The notes under the pieces were generated by a model. The model ran no database searches. It was given only the letters and a program-made list of their open reading frames with translations, and was not told the DNA's origin. This document shows positions 24,756 through 32,837 of a DNA stretch of 32,937 nucleotides, in pieces (position 1 is the stretch's first letter; every line of letters starts with the position of its first letter). Origin of the DNA: an uncultured Clostridium sp. (GTDB lineage Bacteria > Bacillota > Clostridia > TANB77 > CAG-508); the NCBI GenBank assembly GCA_947574235.1, contig CANPIU010000018.1, forward strand, positions 1 to 32,937, read 5' to 3'. Both the position numbers and the translations under genes were made by a program.

Positions 24756-26255
24756 ATGGAAAAGTTAAAAAATGCATTAAAATCTGTTAGAGTAAAACTT
24801 TTTGTAACCTTGTCATTGGTTATTTTATTAATTATTGTATTCTTAATCTTAGTCAATAACTTTGTTTTTGGGCAGTTCTATATTTATAGCAAAACCAAAG
24901 CACTAAAATCTGTTTATGAAATTGTTAACAATCATTATACAAACTTATCGGCTATTGACCTAGAAGCACAACTTGAAAAAATAGCTATTAATAATAACTT
25001 TGATATTTTAATTAAAAATGACCAAAATGTAAATGTGTATACTTCTAATAAAGACTTCTTTTCTACTTTAGGTCAAATGAAAGAAATGACAAGCCGATTT
25101 AATAGTAATTTAGGAGAAACCTTAGAAAATAACGAAGATTTTACCATTAAGAAAATTAAAGATACCAAAAATGATATTACCTACATATTATTATCAGCTA
25201 CTTTAGATAATGATTATCTATTATATATTAGAATACCGATAACCTCTATTCAAGAAAGTGTAAAAATATCCAATAACTTTCTATATTTGATGGCAGGATT
25301 TGCAATTTTAATTGCAGCAGTCATTGTATCCTATGTTTCTAGAAAATTTGGAGACCCAATATCAGAATTAAATAACATTGCCAAAAAAATGGCGAACTTG
25401 GATTTTAGTCATAAATATAGAATAAGTGATGCCGATGACGAGATTAACAATTTAGGAAAAAGTATTAATGCTATGTCAGATAAATTAGAAAGAACGATTA
25501 AACAATTAAGAAGTACTAACATTGAATTAGAAAAAGATATTGAGGAAAAATCGAAAATTGATGAAATGAGGAAAAGTTTTATCTCAGACGTATCCCATGA
25601 ACTAAAAACACCCATAGCCTTAATTCAAGGCTATAGTGAGGGCTTATTAGAAAACGTAAATACAGAGGAAGAAAGCCGAAAATTCTATGCTGAGGTTATT
25701 TTAGATGAAACCAATAAAATGGATAAATTGGTTAAACAATTATTAGAACTGATGAAACTAGAATATGGGAAAAGGGAATTCGAGGATAAAAAATTCAATT
25801 TAGTAGAACTAGAAAAAGAAGTAGTTAGAAAATCACAACTTATGTTAGAAGAAAAACAAGTAGAAATTCAATTTAAAACGCCAGAAGAAATCAATGTATT
25901 TGCTGATGATTTTTATATTGAACAAGTCATTAGTAATTATATTACCAATGCCGTAAAACATGTAAAAGAAGTAAACGCTAAAAAGTATATCCAGATAGAA
26001 AATGTGGTAGATATTGAAAAAAATAAAGTAAGAGTAAAAGTATTTAACACAGGAGATAATATCGCAGAAGAAAACATAGCACGAATTTGGAACCGATTTT
26101 TCAAAGTAGATGAGTCGAGAAATCGTGAAAATGGAGGAACAGGAATTGGTCTATCTTTTGTAAAAGCGGTTATGAATAATTATGGAAGTAGTTATGGTGT
26201 GATTAATCAAGAAGATGGAGTAGAATTCTACCTAGAATTAGATTTAATGATTTAA
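24756..26255 (+). CDS. sensor histidine kinase, partner of the adjacent regulator
   Basis: 499-aa membrane kinase. Membrane segments at about 15-37 and 173-193 flank an extracytoplasmic sensor region. Then come HAMP (FGDPISELNNIAKKMANLDF), a coiled coil, HisKA with SDVSHELKTPIALIQGYSEG (His281), and HATPase_c with NYITNAVKHVKE, a reduced G1 (NTGDNIAEENIARIWNRFFK) and GGTGIGLSFVKAVMNNYG. Unlike the kinase at 1210-2635 it is intact. Signal unknown. A strong terminator follows. Confidence 0.94.
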   Translation: MEKLKNALKSVRVKLFVTLSLVILLIIVFLILVNNFVFGQFYIYSKTKALKSVYEIVNNHYTNLSAIDLEAQLEKIAINNNFDILIKNDQNVNVYTSNKDFFSTLGQMKEMTSRFNSNLGETLENNEDFTIKKIKDTKNDITYILLSATLDNDYLLYIRIPITSIQESVKISNNFLYLMAGFAILIAAVIVSYVSRKFGDPISELNNIAKKMANLDFSHKYRISDADDEINNLGKSINAMSDKLERTIKQLRSTNIELEKDIEEKSKIDEMRKSFISDVSHELKTPIALIQGYSEGLLENVNTEEESRKFYAEVILDETNKMDKLVKQLLELMKLEYGKREFEDKKFNLVELEKEVVRKSQLMLEEKQVEIQFKTPEEINVFADDFYIEQVISNYITNAVKHVKEVNAKKYIQIENVVDIEKNKVRVKVFNTGDNIAEENIARIWNRFFKVDESRNRENGGTGIGLSFVKAVMNNYGSSYGVINQEDGVEFYLELDLMI

Positions 26256-26259
26256 ATAG

Positions 26260-26294
26260 AAAAAAGATGCTAGAAGATTTTTAGCATCTTTTTT
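26260..26294 (+). terminator. Rho-independent terminator of the two-component operon
   Basis: AAAAAAGATGCTA (26260-26272) and TAGCATCTTTTTT (26282-26294) are perfect complements with a nine-base loop and a T run. Confidence 0.92.
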
Positions 26295-26310
26295 CGTAAA
26301 AGGGGAAAAA

Positions 26311-26364
26311 TGTCGAATATTGCGATGAAAAGTGCTTTACAAATTATTAAAAATGTATTATGAT
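26311..26364 (+). promoter_or_regulatory. promoter of the sortase operon with a 0A-box-like TGTCGAA
   Basis: -35 TTTACA (26336-26341), a 17-base spacer and -10 TATGAT (26359-26364). Upstream, TGTCGAA at 26311-26317 equals the Spo0A-box consensus. The block TGCGATGAAAAGT (26321-26333) recurs at 10633-10645. Long leader (about 100 bases) to the sortase gene, AT-rich, no clear structure. Confidence 0.6.
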
Positions 26365-26472
26365 AGTATCAGAATTGAAATTGAATTCATATTTTCATTC
26401 AAAATTTTTTTCGAAAAAATTAATTCTTAAACATTTCAAGAAAGAAAAATAAAAAAGAAGGAGCGTGATAGG

Positions 26473-27060
26473 ATAGGCAGTTTAAGATATAGTACGTGGT
26501 ATATTAATGTTTTAAGCTTAATATTTACCATTTTCATTATGACAGTGATAAATGCTTGTCATATCGATTTAGAATTTCCATCCCAAAAAGCGGTTTTAAA
26601 AGCCGGGTTTTCTGTCAATACCATCCAGCAACCAAATGAGGTAAGCACCAATACCTCAATAATTACGAAAGAAGAAAATAATAATTGGTATCTCGAAATT
26701 CCAAAAATTAAATTAAAGGCTCCTATTGAAGAAGGAACCACAAAAGAAATTATGGACCAATTTATAGGCCACTTTGAAGAGAGCAAAACATGGATAGGAA
26801 ATGTCTGTTTAGCAGCTCACAATCGAGGCTATGAAAATAATTATTTTGCAGAAGTGAAACATTTACAGCTAGGAGACATTATTTTCTATTATTATCAAGG
26901 AGCACAAAGAGAGTATATTGTTATAAAAAATGACATTATACAAGATACCGATTTAACCTGTTTAGAGAATACAGAAGAAAATAGCCTTACCCTGATTACT
27001 TGTGTTGAAAATGAACCCAATTACAGAAGGTGTGTTAAGGCAACCGAAAATAAAGAATAA
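26473..27060 (+). CDS. sortase (cysteine transpeptidase)
   Basis: Sortase that cuts LPxTG-type signals and links proteins to the wall or to each other. The catalytic triad is visible: His116 in AAHNRG, Cys177 in TLITC and Arg185 or 186 in NYRRC. The domain opens with YLEIPKIKLKAPIEEG. The start is in doubt. ATG 26539 has no SD and would delete the membrane anchor. In the same frame ATA 26473 lies nine bases after GAAGGAG and adds a basic residue plus the hydrophobic anchor WYINVLSLIFTIFIMTVINA; no ATG, GTG or TTG is available there. I annotate from the ATA (195 aa; 173 aa from the ATG). The likely substrate is encoded next, 22 bases downstream. Confidence 0.85.
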   Translation: MGSLRYSTWYINVLSLIFTIFIMTVINACHIDLEFPSQKAVLKAGFSVNTIQQPNEVSTNTSIITKEENNNWYLEIPKIKLKAPIEEGTTKEIMDQFIGHFEESKTWIGNVCLAAHNRGYENNYFAEVKHLQLGDIIFYYYQGAQREYIVIKNDIIQDTDLTCLENTEENSLTLITCVENEPNYRRCVKATENKE

Positions 27061-27082
27061 AAAGAAAAAAGGAGAGGATATT

Positions 27083-28366
27083 TTGAAAAAGAAAAAAAGA
27101 ACAATAAAAAAATTATTAGTTATCGTAGCAGTATTTATTATCAATGGTTTAGGTTTTATGAATTCTGTTTATGCAACTTCTATGGAGACAGCCAATTTAT
27201 ATTGCATAGGAGACTGTGGAAGTTTATTAAAGTACAAAGGAGGAATTGTGAAGGTTAGTTATGTGCAATATAGCCATAATGGAATTGACTATCCAGCTTA
27301 TTGTATGAATCCAAACAAACCAGGAGCAGAGACACAAAGTTATGGTGTTTCGGTACAACAAGCTTTAAATGATGTTGGATTATGGAGGATAATTATTAAT
27401 GGCTATCCCTATAAGACGATTGAAGAATTGGGGGTAGCCAATAAAGAGGAAGCTTTTACGGCAACAAAGCATGCTGTCTATTGCTACTTATATGGAAATA
27501 ACCCAGGAAATTATGAAGGAATTGGAGAAGCGGGAGCGCGAACCTTAAATGCGATGCATAAAATCATACAAGATGCTAACAATTCCAATGAAAGCAAAAT
27601 GGCTAGCACCATAGAAATTCAAAGAGTAGGAGACGAGTGGAAACAAGATGAAATTGACAAACAATATGTGTCAAAGGTCTTTAGCGTGACAGCTAATGCT
27701 ACTCTTCAAAAATATAAAATTAACGTAACAGAAGAAAAACAAGAAGTGGTGCAGGGGATTAAAATAACCAACAGGCAAAACCAAGAAACCAATGAATTTA
27801 TGCCAGATGAAACCTTTAAGGTCTTAGTACCCATTAAAAGCATGGCAAAAGCAGGAAGTTTTAAATTAACAGTGGAAGGTCAGGTAAAAACCAAACCGGT
27901 TTTATATGGAATAGCTCCTAATAGTGCTTATCAAGATTATGCTTTAACGACAGCAAGTTTTGAAGATGGTACAGGAGAAAAAAGGGATGAATATCCAGAA
28001 AATGAAACAAAAATCATCCTTATTAAGGAAGATGAAATAACAAAAGAAAGATTAGAAAATACAGAATTTGAATTGTTAGATGAAAATAGAAAAGTAGTGT
28101 ATTCCGCTTTAAAAACCGATAAAGAGGGAAAAATTGAAATCAAACATTTAGTTCCAGGAAAGTATTACATAAGAGAAACTAAAAGTAAAGAGGGATATCT
28201 ACCTTATGAAGAACTAATTGAAGTACAAATTGCTCTGCATGAACAATATACGATTACGATAAATAACAATAAAGAAGAAAAGCCAAAGATAGAAACTGAA
28301 AAAAGAGTAAAAAGTAAAGAGGTAACTTCCTCTACAATGAAAAGACTTCCCGTTACTGGTATGTAA
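27083..28366 (+). CDS. secreted thioester-domain/CnaB surface protein with terminal LPVTG
   Basis: 427-aa surface protein. Start TTG 27083 follows GGAGAGG. A Sec signal peptide (residues 1-31, cleavage after VYA) is followed by a thioester-type domain with Cys74 in YPAYCMNPN and the TQxA-like site reading TKHA (128-131), so the usual Gln is missing. A middle region with LTVEGQVKTKPVLYG leads to a CnaB/SpaA-like domain (ILIKEDEITKERLENTEFEL to KYYIRETKSKEGYLPYE), with Lys and Glu placed as for an isopeptide bond. The chain ends ...KRLPVTGM, directly at the sortase motif, with no hydrophobic segment or charged tail. It is encoded with a sortase, so it is the probable substrate or a former one. 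Confidence 0.85.
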   Translation: MKKKKRTIKKLLVIVAVFIINGLGFMNSVYATSMETANLYCIGDCGSLLKYKGGIVKVSYVQYSHNGIDYPAYCMNPNKPGAETQSYGVSVQQALNDVGLWRIIINGYPYKTIEELGVANKEEAFTATKHAVYCYLYGNNPGNYEGIGEAGARTLNAMHKIIQDANNSNESKMASTIEIQRVGDEWKQDEIDKQYVSKVFSVTANATLQKYKINVTEEKQEVVQGIKITNRQNQETNEFMPDETFKVLVPIKSMAKAGSFKLTVEGQVKTKPVLYGIAPNSAYQDYALTTASFEDGTGEKRDEYPENETKIILIKEDEITKERLENTEFELLDENRKVVYSALKTDKEGKIEIKHLVPGKYYIRETKSKEGYLPYEELIEVQIALHEQYTITINNNKEEKPKIETEKRVKSKEVTSSTMKRLPVTGM

Positions 28367-28372
28367 GGATAG

Positions 28373-28400
28373 GAGAGAAGGAAATAGAATTCTTCTCTCT
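28373..28400 (+). terminator. weak hairpin after the surface protein gene
   Basis: GAGAGAAG (28373-28380) pairs with CTTCTCTC (28392-28399); no T tract follows. It may act as a terminator for the sortase operon. Confidence 0.45.
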
Positions 28401-28428
28401 ACTAGTAGCAGGAACTTTGAAATAAAAC

Positions 28429-28457
28429 TTGACAACAAAGTCAAAAAGAGATAAAAT
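28429..28457 (+). promoter_or_regulatory. putative promoter of the second Rpn-type gene
   Basis: -35 TTGACA (28429-28434), a 17-base spacer and -10 TAAAAT (28452-28457). The predicted start point falls on the SD (GGAGGTG, 28458-28464), as for the first Rpn gene. Confidence 0.6.
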
Positions 28458-28472
28458 GGAGGTGAACTAAAA

Positions 28473-29684
28473 TTGAAAGTATTTACGTATGCAGAATATA
28501 TTAAATATCGAGGATATGCTAATCGTATTAGGGGCTTTGAAAATGGGGTTAGAGAAGAAGGAGAAGAATATCACTATGAAGAAAATATGATATATCATCA
28601 GCATGATAAGATATTTAGAGAGGTTTTAGAAGATAAAAGAGAAGTAGCAAATCTTATTAATAAGGTTTTGAAAATAGAAAATCAAAAAGGAGCTTTACAG
28701 GAACAAGACCTTGAAAGATGCAATAGCAAATTTGTTTCGAATAGTTTTAATTATGCAGAAGCAGATATGTTGTATCGAAAAAAAGATGAGGATATTTTTT
28801 TCTTAATAGAGCATCAATCTACGGTTGATTATTCTATGCCGTATAGGATTTTAATGTATTGCTTAGAGATTTTAAAAAGAACCGTGGATATAACAAAAAT
28901 AACGAAAAAATTTTATAAAATTCCAATGATATATCCCATTGTTCTCTATACAGGAAAGAGAAAATGGAATATCGAACAATGTATAGAAGAAAGACAACAC
29001 AAAATACCAGGTTGCGAGCCACTTAGATTTTATGAATATGAAATTGTCGACATTAATGATTATTCAGAACAACAATTACTAACCGATAAAAGTTTTTTAT
29101 CGAAATTAATGTTATTAGAAAAAGCACATACAAACGAAAAAATAATGCAAAGTTTTAGAAAAATTTTGCAACAAGAGTTAACGCTAAAAAACAAAGACCT
29201 CTTAAGACGAATTGTTTTCTACATTTTGAGCGAAGAAATAGGAGAGGAACAAAGAAATGAATTATTGGAAGAATTAAAAGGGGAAGGTGGTGAAAATACA
29301 ATGTTAGTAGACCGTTTGCGTGAAGCGATACGTTATGAAGTTAAGCAGGAAGTTAGACAAGAGGTCAAGCAAGAAGTTAGACAAGAGGTCAGGCAGGAAG
29401 TTATGGCAGAAGCTCGAAATAAAGTCAAAGAGGAAATCCGAGATGAAATCAAAGATGAGGTCAGAGAGAAAGTTCGAGATGAAGTCAAAAAAGAAATTCG
29501 AGATGAAATCAAAGCAGAAATAAAAAAAGAACAACAGGAAATGCTAAAAAGGCAAGAAGAAAAAGATAAAGAAAAAATGACCAAAAAAATGCTAAAAAAC
29601 AAGATAGAGCAAAAATTAATATTGGAAATTACAGGAATTTCAAAAGAAAAACTAGAGAAAATGATGGAAAAAGAGGCTTCTTAA
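28473..29684 (+). CDS. Rpn/YhgA-like nuclease-family protein with long charged helix
   Basis: 403-aa protein starting at TTG 28473 after GGAGGTG. The core is YhgA/transposase_31-like: HDKIFREVLEDKREVANLIN, then EADMLYRKKDEDIFFLIEHQ followed by STVDYSMPYRILMYCLEIL, which carries the Asp and Glu-x-Gln of the PD-(D/E)XK site. From about residue 288 the chain is a tetrad-repeat charged helix (EVKQEVRQEVKQEVRQ), about 75 residues long, then a short motif LILEITGISKEKLEKM also found at the C-terminus of the Rpn protein at 10943-11779. Role in recombination, defence or neither is not shown. Confidence 0.85.
   Translation: MKVFTYAEYIKYRGYANRIRGFENGVREEGEEYHYEENMIYHQHDKIFREVLEDKREVANLINKVLKIENQKGALQEQDLERCNSKFVSNSFNYAEADMLYRKKDEDIFFLIEHQSTVDYSMPYRILMYCLEILKRTVDITKITKKFYKIPMIYPIVLYTGKRKWNIEQCIEERQHKIPGCEPLRFYEYEIVDINDYSEQQLLTDKSFLSKLMLLEKAHTNEKIMQSFRKILQQELTLKNKDLLRRIVFYILSEEIGEEQRNELLEELKGEGGENTMLVDRLREAIRYEVKQEVRQEVKQEVRQEVRQEVMAEARNKVKEEIRDEIKDEVREKVRDEVKKEIRDEIKAEIKKEQQEMLKRQEEKDKEKMTKKMLKNKIEQKLILEITGISKEKLEKMMEKEAS
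29338..29403 (+). repeat. internal short tandem repeat coding EVxQ units
   Basis: The DNA alternates near-copies of AAGTTAGACAAGAGGTCAAG, a 24-base unit made of two 12-base halves, each coding EVRQ or EVKQ. It continues in diverged form to about 29520. Confidence 0.7.
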
Positions 29685-29696
29685 GAAGCCTTTTTG
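29674..29696 (+). terminator. terminator overlapping the stop of the second Rpn gene
   Basis: AGGCTTC (29674-29680) and GAAGCCT (29685-29691) with loop TTAA (the stop codon is inside), followed by TTTTTG. Confidence 0.85.
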
Positions 29697-29724
29697 CAAC
29701 TTTTTAATAAATCCTAAAAATTTA

Positions 29725-29753
29725 TTGAAAAAAAAGCAAAAAACGGATATAAT
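29725..29753 (+). promoter_or_regulatory. sigma-A promoter of the CNNM/CorC gene
   Basis: -35 TTGAAA (29725-29730), a 17-base spacer and -10 TATAAT (29748-29753), 37 bases before the ATG. Confidence 0.8.
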
Positions 29754-29790
29754 AAATACGAAAAGAAAAAACTAAAGGAGTCGATAATCA

Positions 29791-31101
29791 ATGATGACAC
29801 AACTAATGATATTAGTAGTATTAATTGCTTTGAACGCTTTTTTTGCAGCAGCAGAAATTGCCTTCATATCGTTAAACGATGCCAGAATAGAAAAACAAGC
29901 CAAAGAAGGAAACAAAAAGGCCAAGCAAATTGAAAAAATGATAAAATCACCAAGCAAATTTTTAGCAACGATACAAATTGGGATTACTTTAGCAGGATTT
30001 TTATCTAGTGCTTTTGCATCAGATGCCTTTGCCGAAAGACTAGCACCTATGTTATATAACTTGATGCCATTTATTAGTTTTGGACTATGGAAAAATATAG
30101 CCATTATCATCATAACCATAATTTTATCTTTCTTTACCTTAATCTTTGGTGAATTAGTGCCAAAGAGATTTGCGATGAAAAACTATGAAAAGATTTCTTT
30201 TGCTACCATAGGAATTATCCGAGCTATTTCCGTTATAACAGCACCATTTGTCAAACTTTTAACCGTTGTTACGAATAGCGTATCGAAATTATTTGGGGTA
30301 GGAGAAAACGAAGAAGAATCTGTTACAGAAGAAGAAATCAAAATGATGGTAGACCAAGGAGAAGAAAAAGGAACCATTAAAGAAGAAGAAAAAGAACTGA
30401 TTAATAATGTATTTGAATTTAATGATATCACGGTTTCAGAGATTATGAGGCACAGAAAAGATATTTTTGCGGTAGATATCAATATTAGTAGCGAAGAATT
30501 ATTACAAGAACTATCACAAGAAGAGTATCGTTATAGTAGAATACCTGTTTATGACGAAACAATAGATGAAATCAAAGGAATTTTATATGTAAAAGACGTA
30601 TTAAAAAATATCAACAAGAAAACTTTCAAAGTAAAACATGTAATCAAAGACGCTTATTTTGTATCCCAAAATAGACTTATCAATGAAGTATTCAAAGAAT
30701 TACAAAAAAATAAGAAGCAAATTGCCATCATCGTAGATGAATATGGCGGAACAGCAGGACTAATTACGATGGAAGATATCTTAGAAGAATTAGTAGGCGA
30801 TATCTTTGATGAATATGACAAAGAGGAAAAAGAATACGAAGAAATTGATAGCAATACTTTCTTATTAAGTGGAAGTATGACCATCAATGACGTTAATAAA
30901 TTGCTAAATTCTAGTATTCCAGAAGGAGATTATGATACTCTTTCAGGTTATCTACAAGATAAGTTAGGAAGAATTCCAGAAGAAGAGGAATTGCCTACCA
31001 TTGATACAGAAACTGTTACTTATAAAATCGTAGAATATGAAGATAAAAGAATTATTAAAGTTAAGGCATGCAAGAATAATATAGAAGAAATAGAGGATTA
31101 A
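29791..31101 (+). CDS. CNNM/CorC (HlyC/CorC, UPF0053) family membrane protein
   Basis: 436-aa protein of the DUF21-CBS-CorC_HlyC family, implicated in Mg2+ (and Co2+) efflux or ion homeostasis. The DUF21 membrane domain (residues 1-150) has NAFFAAAEIAFISLNDARIE at the start and FTLIFGELVPKRFAMKNYEK further on. A CBS pair follows (ITVSEIMRHRKDIFAVDINI to DEYGGTAGLITMEDILEELV), then a C-terminal CorC_HlyC domain (LLSGSMTINDVNKLLNSSIP). SD AAAGGAG precedes the ATG. The WG-repeat gene starts two bases after the stop. Confidence 0.94.
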   Translation: MMTQLMILVVLIALNAFFAAAEIAFISLNDARIEKQAKEGNKKAKQIEKMIKSPSKFLATIQIGITLAGFLSSAFASDAFAERLAPMLYNLMPFISFGLWKNIAIIIITIILSFFTLIFGELVPKRFAMKNYEKISFATIGIIRAISVITAPFVKLLTVVTNSVSKLFGVGENEEESVTEEEIKMMVDQGEEKGTIKEEEKELINNVFEFNDITVSEIMRHRKDIFAVDINISSEELLQELSQEEYRYSRIPVYDETIDEIKGILYVKDVLKNINKKTFKVKHVIKDAYFVSQNRLINEVFKELQKNKKQIAIIVDEYGGTAGLITMEDILEELVGDIFDEYDKEEKEYEEIDSNTFLLSGSMTINDVNKLLNSSIPEGDYDTLSGYLQDKLGRIPEEEELPTIDTETVTYKIVEYEDKRIIKVKACKNNIEEIED

Positions 31102-31103
31102 AA

Positions 31104-32837
31104 ATGAAGAAAAGATATATAATTATGATAATCATTGCCATAGTAATTATAGTAGCAGTAGCATCAGGCTTGGTTTACAACTTACTACAAGAAAAGGGAA
31201 AAGAGTATGAAATTGAGGAAGTAAAACAGTACAACTATTTTCTTTTAAAACAAAACAATTTCTATGGTGTTATCGACAAAAAAGGAAATACGATTATTCC
31301 AGCACAATATAGCGAAATTAAAATACCAAATCCAGAAAAGGCAGTATTTGTATGCTATCAAGGAGAAAATACACAAGTACTAAACGAAAGAAAAGAGCCA
31401 ATACTAACCGAATATAATCAAATTAATCCCATCCGCTTAAAAAATATTTCTAGTGATTTAATGTATGAAAAAAGTGTCTTAACCTATGGCAAAGATGGGA
31501 AAAAGGGGTTAATTAGTTTAGCAGGAAAAGAAATAGCTAAACCAGTCTATGATGAAATTGAAAGTTTACCCTATAAAGAGGGAGCCTTAATCGTAAAGCA
31601 AAATGGGAAATCTGGAATTATCAATATCAAAGGAAATTCATTAGTAGAAACTAAATATGATGAAGTAAAAGTAGACGAATATTACACAGAAGAAGAGGGG
31701 TATCGATATGCAGGCTATATCGTACTACAAAAAACACAAGAGGGTTACCGCTATGGTTATATCAATCATAAAGGAAAAGAAATATTACCAGCGGAATATA
31801 ATGAAATGACAAGAGTAACAGGAATTTATGACAATGATAGTGCTTACCTTATTTGTGCTAAAAATGGTCAATATGGACTCATGAAAAAAGAAGAAACCAT
31901 TTTAAACCATGAATATCAATCCATCCAATACGATGAGGCAAATGGTGTATTTGTGGTTGAAAAAAGTAGAAAATATGGAATTGTAAATAAAGAAGGGGAA
32001 GAAATTGTACCTGCTAAATACAACGAAATTGACATTACAGGGATTTACTTTTACGCCAAAAATGAACAAGGAACAACGGTATATCATAGCAATGGAACAC
32101 AAGCCAATATCGATGCCAATATAGCGATATTAAATACCGATAATGAAAAATACAAAATAAGAATTGATAATACAGAAGGAACAAAGTACGGTGTTATTAA
32201 TAAAGAAGGAAAACAACTTATTGAAGAAAAATACAATTATATTGAATACTTGTATGACAATTATTTTATTGTAAGTGACGAAAATGGAAAGTTGGGAGTA
32301 TTAGACGATAAAGGAAGGACTAAAGTAGAAACGAACCATGACTCTTTGCAAAAAATACAAGATACGGACTTACTACAAGCAACCTTAGGAGAAAGTCAAA
32401 TAACAGAAATATATAACAAAACCATGGAGAAAATTTGTGAAATGCCAAATGCTACGATTGTAGCAGAAGAATACATTAAGATATACAATGAAGAAGAAGA
32501 AAAATATTTCAATAAAGACGGAAAAGAATTAAAAAATACGGAAGTCTATTCTAGTAACAAGTTATTTGTAGCCAAAAAACATGATAAATATGGCTTTGTG
32601 GATAAAAATGGAAATGTAGTAGTAGACTATCAATATGATAAAGCTTATGAATTTAACAAATATGGTGTAGCGACAGTAAAAAAAGATGAAAGATGGGGTG
32701 CCATCAATGAACAAGGGCAAGAAATAGTAGCTCCAAGTTATGAAATCAAAGACCAAACAGAGCCATCTTTTATTGGTAAGTATTATCAAGTAACGTATGG
32801 TTTTGGAGAAATTTATTATACCGATGATGCTAAATGA
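31104..32837 (+). CDS. membrane-anchored WG-repeat protein
   Basis: 577-aa protein with an N-terminal membrane anchor (about residues 5-27) and an extracytoplasmic array of roughly ten to eleven WG-type repeats of the form GVIDKKGNTIIPAQYSEI (others: GYINHKGKEILPAEYNEM, GIVNKEGEEIVPAKYNEI, GFVDKNGNVVVDYQYDKA, GAINEQGQEIVAPSYEI). Some units near residues 390-470 are degraded. WG repeats are thought to form beta-rich folds; function is not established. It is very likely cotranscribed with the CNNM/CorC gene. Confidence 0.9.
   Translation: MKKRYIIMIIIAIVIIVAVASGLVYNLLQEKGKEYEIEEVKQYNYFLLKQNNFYGVIDKKGNTIIPAQYSEIKIPNPEKAVFVCYQGENTQVLNERKEPILTEYNQINPIRLKNISSDLMYEKSVLTYGKDGKKGLISLAGKEIAKPVYDEIESLPYKEGALIVKQNGKSGIINIKGNSLVETKYDEVKVDEYYTEEEGYRYAGYIVLQKTQEGYRYGYINHKGKEILPAEYNEMTRVTGIYDNDSAYLICAKNGQYGLMKKEETILNHEYQSIQYDEANGVFVVEKSRKYGIVNKEGEEIVPAKYNEIDITGIYFYAKNEQGTTVYHSNGTQANIDANIAILNTDNEKYKIRIDNTEGTKYGVINKEGKQLIEEKYNYIEYLYDNYFIVSDENGKLGVLDDKGRTKVETNHDSLQKIQDTDLLQATLGESQITEIYNKTMEKICEMPNATIVAEEYIKIYNEEEEKYFNKDGKELKNTEVYSSNKLFVAKKHDKYGFVDKNGNVVVDYQYDKAYEFNKYGVATVKKDERWGAINEQGQEIVAPSYEIKDQTEPSFIGKYYQVTYGFGEIYYTDDAK

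Noticed and set aside
29304..29602. Minus-strand open frames rich in Phe/Ser/Leu opposite the charged helix
   Set aside because: They are antisense shadows of the EVRQ repeats, with no SD, and the plus-strand protein explains the base composition.
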